Below are positions 38,530 to 42,603 of a stretch of 42,603 bases of DNA, one piece after another (within the stretch, counting starts at the first letter, position 1; every line of letters begins with the position of its first letter). Where the stretch lies: assembly GCA_938027655.1 (NCBI GenBank), contig CALJAP010000090.1, positions 1-42,603 on the forward strand, given 5' to 3'. The DNA comes from an uncultured bacterium. Its GTDB lineage: Bacteria; Armatimonadota; HRBIN16. Position numbers and translations under genes: made by a program. The notes beneath the pieces are model-generated. The model worked only from the letters and a program-made list of their open reading frames with translations, ran no database searches and was not told the DNA's origin.

Positions 38530-39930
38530 ATGCCGAAGATTACCATTGTGGGCGCGGGAGGATACGTCTTCCCCATCCGATTGACGGTAGATATCCTTTC
38601 CTTCCCTGCGCTGCAGGGTTCGAGCATTTACCTCTACGACATCGACGGCGAGCGGCTGGCTCGCTCCAAGCATCTCATCACCGGCATTGTGGAACGCAAC
38701 AACCTGCCCACCCGAGTGGAAGCGGGACTGGACCGTCGGGAGGCGTTGCGCGACGCAGATTACGTCATCGTTGCCTTTCAGGTGGGTGGTGTGGAGGCAT
38801 ACAAGTGGGATGTAGAAATCCCTCGTCAGTACGGGTTAGACCAGTGCGTGGGCGACACGCTGGGTCCTGGTGGAGTCTTTCGGGGGTTGCGCTCGATCGC
38901 CGTCTTCGAGGAGATAGCCCGCGACATGCATGACCTTTGCCCGGACGCGCTGATGCTGCAGTACGCCAACCCCATGTCCATCAACTGCTGGGCGCTGAAC
39001 CTGATGGGGATTAAGGTCGTTGGTTTGTGTCACAGCGTACAGGGAACTAGCAGGATGCTGGCGCACGAGCTGGGTGTGCCCTACGAAGAGGTCTCCTTCA
39101 AGTGTGGCGGTATCAACCATCAGGCGTGGTTTACCGAGTTCAAGCACAAGGGGGTAGACATGTATCCGCGCTTGCGCGAGGTGATGTTCCAGAAGTACCC
39201 GTCTCCACTGGAGGTTGACGCAGAAAGCAAACTGCCTACCAACCGCTTTGCCCAGCGTGGTCTAGACCACAAGGCAGAAGACGAGGTATACTACTACGAG
39301 CGCGTGCGCACCGAAATCATGCGCACTTTCGGCTACTTCCACACCGAGAGCTCGCACCACGGCAGCGAGTATGTGCCCTGGTTCCGCAAGAACCCGGACA
39401 TGGTGAACGCCTACATCCCCGTACGCTGGGATTACTACCAGATTTCCTGCTCGTATCAGGAGGAGAGCCATCAGGAGTACCTGCGTCAGCTGTGCGAAGG
39501 TCCGTTGCACCTGAGCGAGGAATATGGCGCACGCATCATCCACGCCTGCGAAACGGGCGAACCGGTGGTGATTTACGGCAACGTGCCCAACTGGGGCGCA
39601 CCCGGCACAGACCCCAAGCATTCGCGTTCGCACATCATCTCCAACCTGCCACAGGGCTGCTGTGTGGAGGTCGCCTGTCTGGTAGACCGCAACGGCGTGC
39701 AACCGGTCGCTTTCGGCGACCTGCCTCCTCAATGTGCAGCAATTAACCGTCAGAGTATCAACGTGCAAGAGCTGGCGGTGCTGGCGGCACTGAATCGTGA
39801 CCGTTCGCTGGTGTATCAGGCGGTGGCGATGGACCCGCTGACGGGAGCGTTGCTTACCCTTCCGCAGATTCGGCGCATGGTGGACGAGATGTTCGAAGCG
39901 GAGAAACGGTGGCTCCCGCAGTTCGAGTAG
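38530..39930 (+). CDS. GH4 family glycosidase (alpha-galactosidase/alpha-glucosidase-like)
   Basis: KITIVGAGGYVFPIRL, LQYANPMSINCWAL, GLCHSVQGTSRML, GGINHQAWFTEF. Confidence 0.92.
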   Translation: MPKITIVGAGGYVFPIRLTVDILSFPALQGSSIYLYDIDGERLARSKHLITGIVERNNLPTRVEAGLDRREALRDADYVIVAFQVGGVEAYKWDVEIPRQYGLDQCVGDTLGPGGVFRGLRSIAVFEEIARDMHDLCPDALMLQYANPMSINCWALNLMGIKVVGLCHSVQGTSRMLAHELGVPYEEVSFKCGGINHQAWFTEFKHKGVDMYPRLREVMFQKYPSPLEVDAESKLPTNRFAQRGLDHKAEDEVYYYERVRTEIMRTFGYFHTESSHHGSEYVPWFRKNPDMVNAYIPVRWDYYQISCSYQEESHQEYLRQLCEGPLHLSEEYGARIIHACETGEPVVIYGNVPNWGAPGTDPKHSRSHIISNLPQGCCVEVACLVDRNGVQPVAFGDLPPQCAAINRQSINVQELAVLAALNRDRSLVYQAVAMDPLTGALLTLPQIRRMVDEMFEAEKRWLPQFE

Positions 39931-40024
39931 GGTCTCACCTGGCTCGTCGGCTGCCCTCATGGGGGTAATCGCCCAGAATAAATCGCTTTTTAACATTTCT
40001 GGGGTACAACCCGGCTGAGTCCCT

Positions 40025-40228
40025 ATGGGAGGCAGAAAGATGATGACTAACGGTCACGACCTTGCTCAGGTAATCGAAGAGACCTGCCCACGCTGCGGAA
40101 GCAACCTGGCGTTGCACACCGCTGTCGACCTTCGGGGTAAAGATGCCGTCTACGTGCTGAAGTGCACCAATCGGCAGTGCGGTTACCGCCGGGTAAAGGA
40201 TGTCTTTCGCGTTGTGAAGGCAGCGTAA
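40025..40228 (+). CDS. Small zinc-ribbon protein
   Basis: CPRCGSN ... LKCTNRQCGYRR two Cys pairs. Confidence 0.65.
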   Translation: MGGRKMMTNGHDLAQVIEETCPRCGSNLALHTAVDLRGKDAVYVLKCTNRQCGYRRVKDVFRVVKAA

Positions 40229-40236
40229 TAAGAAGT

Positions 40237-40259
40237 GGGGGAAGGAGCACCCTTCCCCC
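40237..40259 (+). terminator. Hairpin GGGGGAAGG-agcac-CCTTCCCCC
   Basis: Perfect 9-bp inverted repeat 8 nt after the zinc-ribbon gene. Confidence 0.65.
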
Positions 40260-40343
40260 CGCGATTGCTATCTTACATACTCCCCCACGCGATATGGCAC
40301 ACCGATAAACACGGATACAACGGGCGAATCAGCGGAGATTTCC

Positions 40344-40690
40344 AACGAAGCCATTTCGCACCATTACGACATGGACGCTTTCCTGCGAGAGGCGGCGCAT
40401 GTGCTGAAACCGGGCGGCGTGCTGTTAATCGCCGATGGCAACAACACAGCAAACCCCCTTCGCCGCCGCGACCCGAAGAGGTATGGAATCGCTTCGAGAA
40501 CGGACCGCCGGGCGAAGTGCACGGACACAAGTTAGAGACTCCCTATGTGGAGATGCGCCGACAAATCATTCGCTCCACTGCCCCCGACCTATCCGCAGAA
40601 GTTGTGGACCGGCTGGCGCTGGAGACCGCGTATATGAAGCGCGAGCAGGTAGTGCACGCAGTAAACGAATATCTGGCTAGCGGGAGGTAG
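40344..40690 (+). pseudogene. SAM-dependent methyltransferase remnant, 5' truncated and frameshifted near 40472-40474
   Basis: NEAISHHYDMDAFLREAAHVLKPGGVLLIADGNNTANPLRRRD in one frame, then EEVWNRFENGPPGEVHGHKLETPYVEMRRQIIR in another. Confidence 0.7.
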
Positions 40691-40771
40691 AGCAATACGG
40701 TCTCTGGGCAAGGCACTATGCGGCGCTGGGCGGGGCAATACCCACATGGCTTAGCGTGCCCAACCGCCTTT

Positions 40772-40897
40772 TCACCGCGTTGACTGCGCTAACCTTACCG
40801 TTCGTGGTGAGGACTGACGCACGCGCACGGCGTCGAGGTAGAGGCGAATCGCCTGCGTGAGTTCGTCTGCCACAAGGCGAAGTGCGTAGGTTTTCAT
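40772..40897 (-). CDS. Possible 41-aa small protein
   Basis: MKTYALRLVADELTQAIRLYLDAVRVRQSS... with SD aggagg. Confidence 0.35.
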   Translation of the reverse strand: MKTYALRLVADELTQAIRLYLDAVRVRQSSPRTVRLAQSTR

Positions 40898-40989
40898 GTT
40901 TTCGTGCCTCCTGTGTTTGTGTGTGAGAGGCACAAGATGTAGTAGGCGAGAGGGGTTTTGAGCGGTTATTGCCACAAGATGTAGGGGTC

Positions 40990-41065
40990 TGGAGCCGACG
41001 GGCGGATTCGAACCGCCGACCTACGCATTACGAGTGCGCCGCTCTGCCAACTGAGCTACGCCGGC
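40990..41065 (-). tRNA. tRNA-Thr (anticodon CGT)
   Basis: GCCGGCG/CGTCGGC acceptor, ctCGTaa loop, GGCGGTTCGAATCCGCC T-arm, CCA encoded. Confidence 0.93.
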
Positions 41066-41070
41066 ACATC

Positions 41071-41119
41071 TGGTCGGGGTGAGCGGACTTGAACCGCTGA
41101 CCTCCTGGCCCCCATCCAG
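41071..41119 (-). other. 3' fragment of tRNA-Pro (anticodon GGG), probable attachment-site remnant
   Basis: Minus strand CTGGATGGGGGCCAGGAGGTCAGCGGTTCAAGTCCGCTCACCCCGACCA; no matching acceptor 5' strand or D-arm upstream. Confidence 0.75.
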
Positions 41120-41147
41120 TCCGAGACAGTCCGCGACACTCCCAGAC
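41118..41147. repeat. Three tandem 10-bp repeats AGTCCGAGAC AGTCCGCGAC ACTCCCAGAC
   Basis: Direct reading. Confidence 0.8.
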
Positions 41148-41163
41148 AGCTAGTTGCACTATT

Positions 41164-41193
41164 ATTGTACCACAACCCCCTAAGTGCTGTCAA
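41164..41193 (-). promoter_or_regulatory. Outward-facing promoter TTGACA-N18-TACAAT
   Basis: TGTCAA at 41188-41193 and ATTGTA at 41164-41169 on + strand. Confidence 0.7.
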
Positions 41194-41243
41194 CCTAATA
41201 CTTCAAATCGCAAGAAACATTGCATAGGAGGAGGATGCACACC

Positions 41244-42200
41244 ATGGCAAGAGAAGGTCAGCGCAAGGGTAACCGTTTGGTCAAGAATGAACGTGCGTTC
41301 AACCCTGACAGTCTGGATTGGATCCTGAAGGAGTACATCACCTGGATGAAGGTCACCCGCAAGAGACGCACGATTGAACACGCCGAAAGCTACCTCAAGA
41401 AGTTCATCCGCTGGTGTCACGAACAGGGCGTGGAGAACATTCACGACCTGCAGAGGTCGCACATCATGGGGTGGCAAGCGCATCTGCTGGAACACTACAA
41501 GAGTCGCGCTACCGTGTGGTCTATCAATTGTGATGTACGCGCCTTCCTCAACTGGTGCGTGCGAGAGGAGATTATCAAATCTCCACCGTTTAAGCACGGC
41601 GACTTCATCGCTAAGCCCAAGCCCAACCCGAAACCGTTGCGTGTGGATGATGTGCAGAAACTGATTGACGCCACAGACGGTAAGGGCTGGATAGCCGCGC
41701 GAGACCGCGCACTGGTAATCACTCTACTGTATACAGGCGTACGAAGCGGTGAACTGGTGCAGATGAAGGTAAGTGATCTGGACCAGCAGTCCTTCACCGT
41801 CATCCAGAAAGGCGACCGACAACACGTGGTGCATCTCAACGCGGAGTGTATCCACGAGATACGACGGTATCTCAGACTGTTCATGCGCGATACAGGAAGA
41901 CGATTGAGTGCAGATGACGCGCTATGGCAGTCCACACGGGGAGAACCCCTGTCAGGCAATGCACTCCGATTGATCATGAAACGACTGTCCGAGAAGGCAG
42001 GGGTACACGTGTGGGCACATCGATTGAGAGCCACTAGCGCCACACTGAGACTGGCAATGGGCGCTAGCACCGAACTGGTGAGAGAACAACTCGGACATAG
42101 CAGCTTAGAAAGCTTAAGGTCTTACGTCAAACTCGCAGAAGAGGATCGGGCTAGACTGCTGGACGAGACCAGTCCCCTCAAGTTCGTCAAGAAACGGTAA
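41244..42200 (+). CDS. Tyrosine recombinase/integrase
   Basis: Catalytic set R (LLYTGVRSGEL), K (VIQKGDRQHVVHL), HxxR (WAHRLRATSATL), H (LGHSSLESLRSY), Y; SD AGGAGGAGG. Confidence 0.95.
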   Translation: MAREGQRKGNRLVKNERAFNPDSLDWILKEYITWMKVTRKRRTIEHAESYLKKFIRWCHEQGVENIHDLQRSHIMGWQAHLLEHYKSRATVWSINCDVRAFLNWCVREEIIKSPPFKHGDFIAKPKPNPKPLRVDDVQKLIDATDGKGWIAARDRALVITLLYTGVRSGELVQMKVSDLDQQSFTVIQKGDRQHVVHLNAECIHEIRRYLRLFMRDTGRRLSADDALWQSTRGEPLSGNALRLIMKRLSEKAGVHVWAHRLRATSATLRLAMGASTELVREQLGHSSLESLRSYVKLAEEDRARLLDETSPLKFVKKR

Positions 42201-42383
42201 CTACTTCTTGTAATCGTTCACGTGGAACCCCGGTCCTATAAATTGGATCAGGGGCGGAGTGAACACACGCGCCGTCTCCGAACCACACTCGCATTTCGGG
42301 GGCGGTGCGTTACTCTCTGTGAACGGTCTCTCCATCTCTATGATACGACCGCATCGCTTACAACGATACACATAAGTCGGCAT
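42201..42383 (-). CDS. FmdB-family zinc-ribbon protein
   Basis: MPTYVYRCKRCGRIIEMERPFTESNAPPPKCECGSETARVF. Confidence 0.85.
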   Translation of the reverse strand: MPTYVYRCKRCGRIIEMERPFTESNAPPPKCECGSETARVFTPPLIQFIGPGFHVNDYKK

Positions 42384-42400
42384 CGGTCATCCCCCCAATA

Positions 42401-42603
42401 TTAAGAGAATAGGAACCCCACCTTATCGATGTTCTTGCGAATCCGTTTGATCGCGTTCTGAATGCTGTCGCAGACAGCAGCCCTGGTGATACCTAGGTCC
42501 GACGCTATCTCTTCCATGGTGGAAGCACCCTCATCGGTCAGACCGAAGTATCGGCACAGGCAATACATCTGACGTTCGGTCAGGATACCACTTAACGTGC
42601 GAA
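42401..42603 (-). CDS. Partial sigma-70 region 4/YlxM-like HTH protein, N-terminus beyond window
   Basis: Minus strand RTLSGILTERQMYCLCRYFGLTDEGASTMEEIASDLGITRAAVCDSIQNAIKRIRKNIDKVGFLFS stop. Confidence 0.7.
   Translation of the reverse strand, partial: RTLSGILTERQMYCLCRYFGLTDEGASTMEEIASDLGITRAAVCDSIQNAIKRIRKNIDKVGFLFS

Noticed and set aside
41118-41147. Short tandem repeats as a CRISPR array
   Set aside because: 10-bp units with no spacers; better explained as att arm sites. No CRISPR array seen in the window.
41071-41147. Complete functional tRNA-Pro
   Set aside because: The 5' half lacks an acceptor strand pairing with CACCCCG and a normal D-arm; that space is filled by 10-bp repeats.

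Overview
The window looks like a GC-rich bacterial chromosome segment. PEP-CTERM proteins, an H-x-DG-type prepilin, DUF4058, UroD-like paralogs and many glycan/sugar genes are compatible with an Armatimonadota-like thermophile, but taxonomy is inference. I support about 37 protein-coding calls: acs, a four-GAF protein, a PIG-L deacetylase, a prepilin, sialidase/GH/GH4 enzymes, xylB, two sugar-phosphate isomerases, a cobalamin adenosyltransferase, mdh-like, ACT and PD-(D/E)XK genes, murB, a split NAD+ synthetase pair, tandem UroD-like proteins, a HEAT-repeat protein and a possible DUF2325-like protein. There are three complete tRNAs: Ser-TGA, Ser-CGA and Thr-CGT. The right end from about 41.07 kb appears to enter an integrated element. 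It shows a 3' tRNA-Pro(GGG) fragment, three tandem 10-bp repeats, an outward TTGACA-N18-TACAAT promoter and a tyrosine recombinase. Other notable items are an in-frame TGA inside an SdpI-like gene, a decayed antitoxin/MazF-like hybrid, a frameshifted methyltransferase remnant, an RBS-sequestering hairpin, and several palindromic intergenic repeat families. All family names come from reading the translations; no database search was run.
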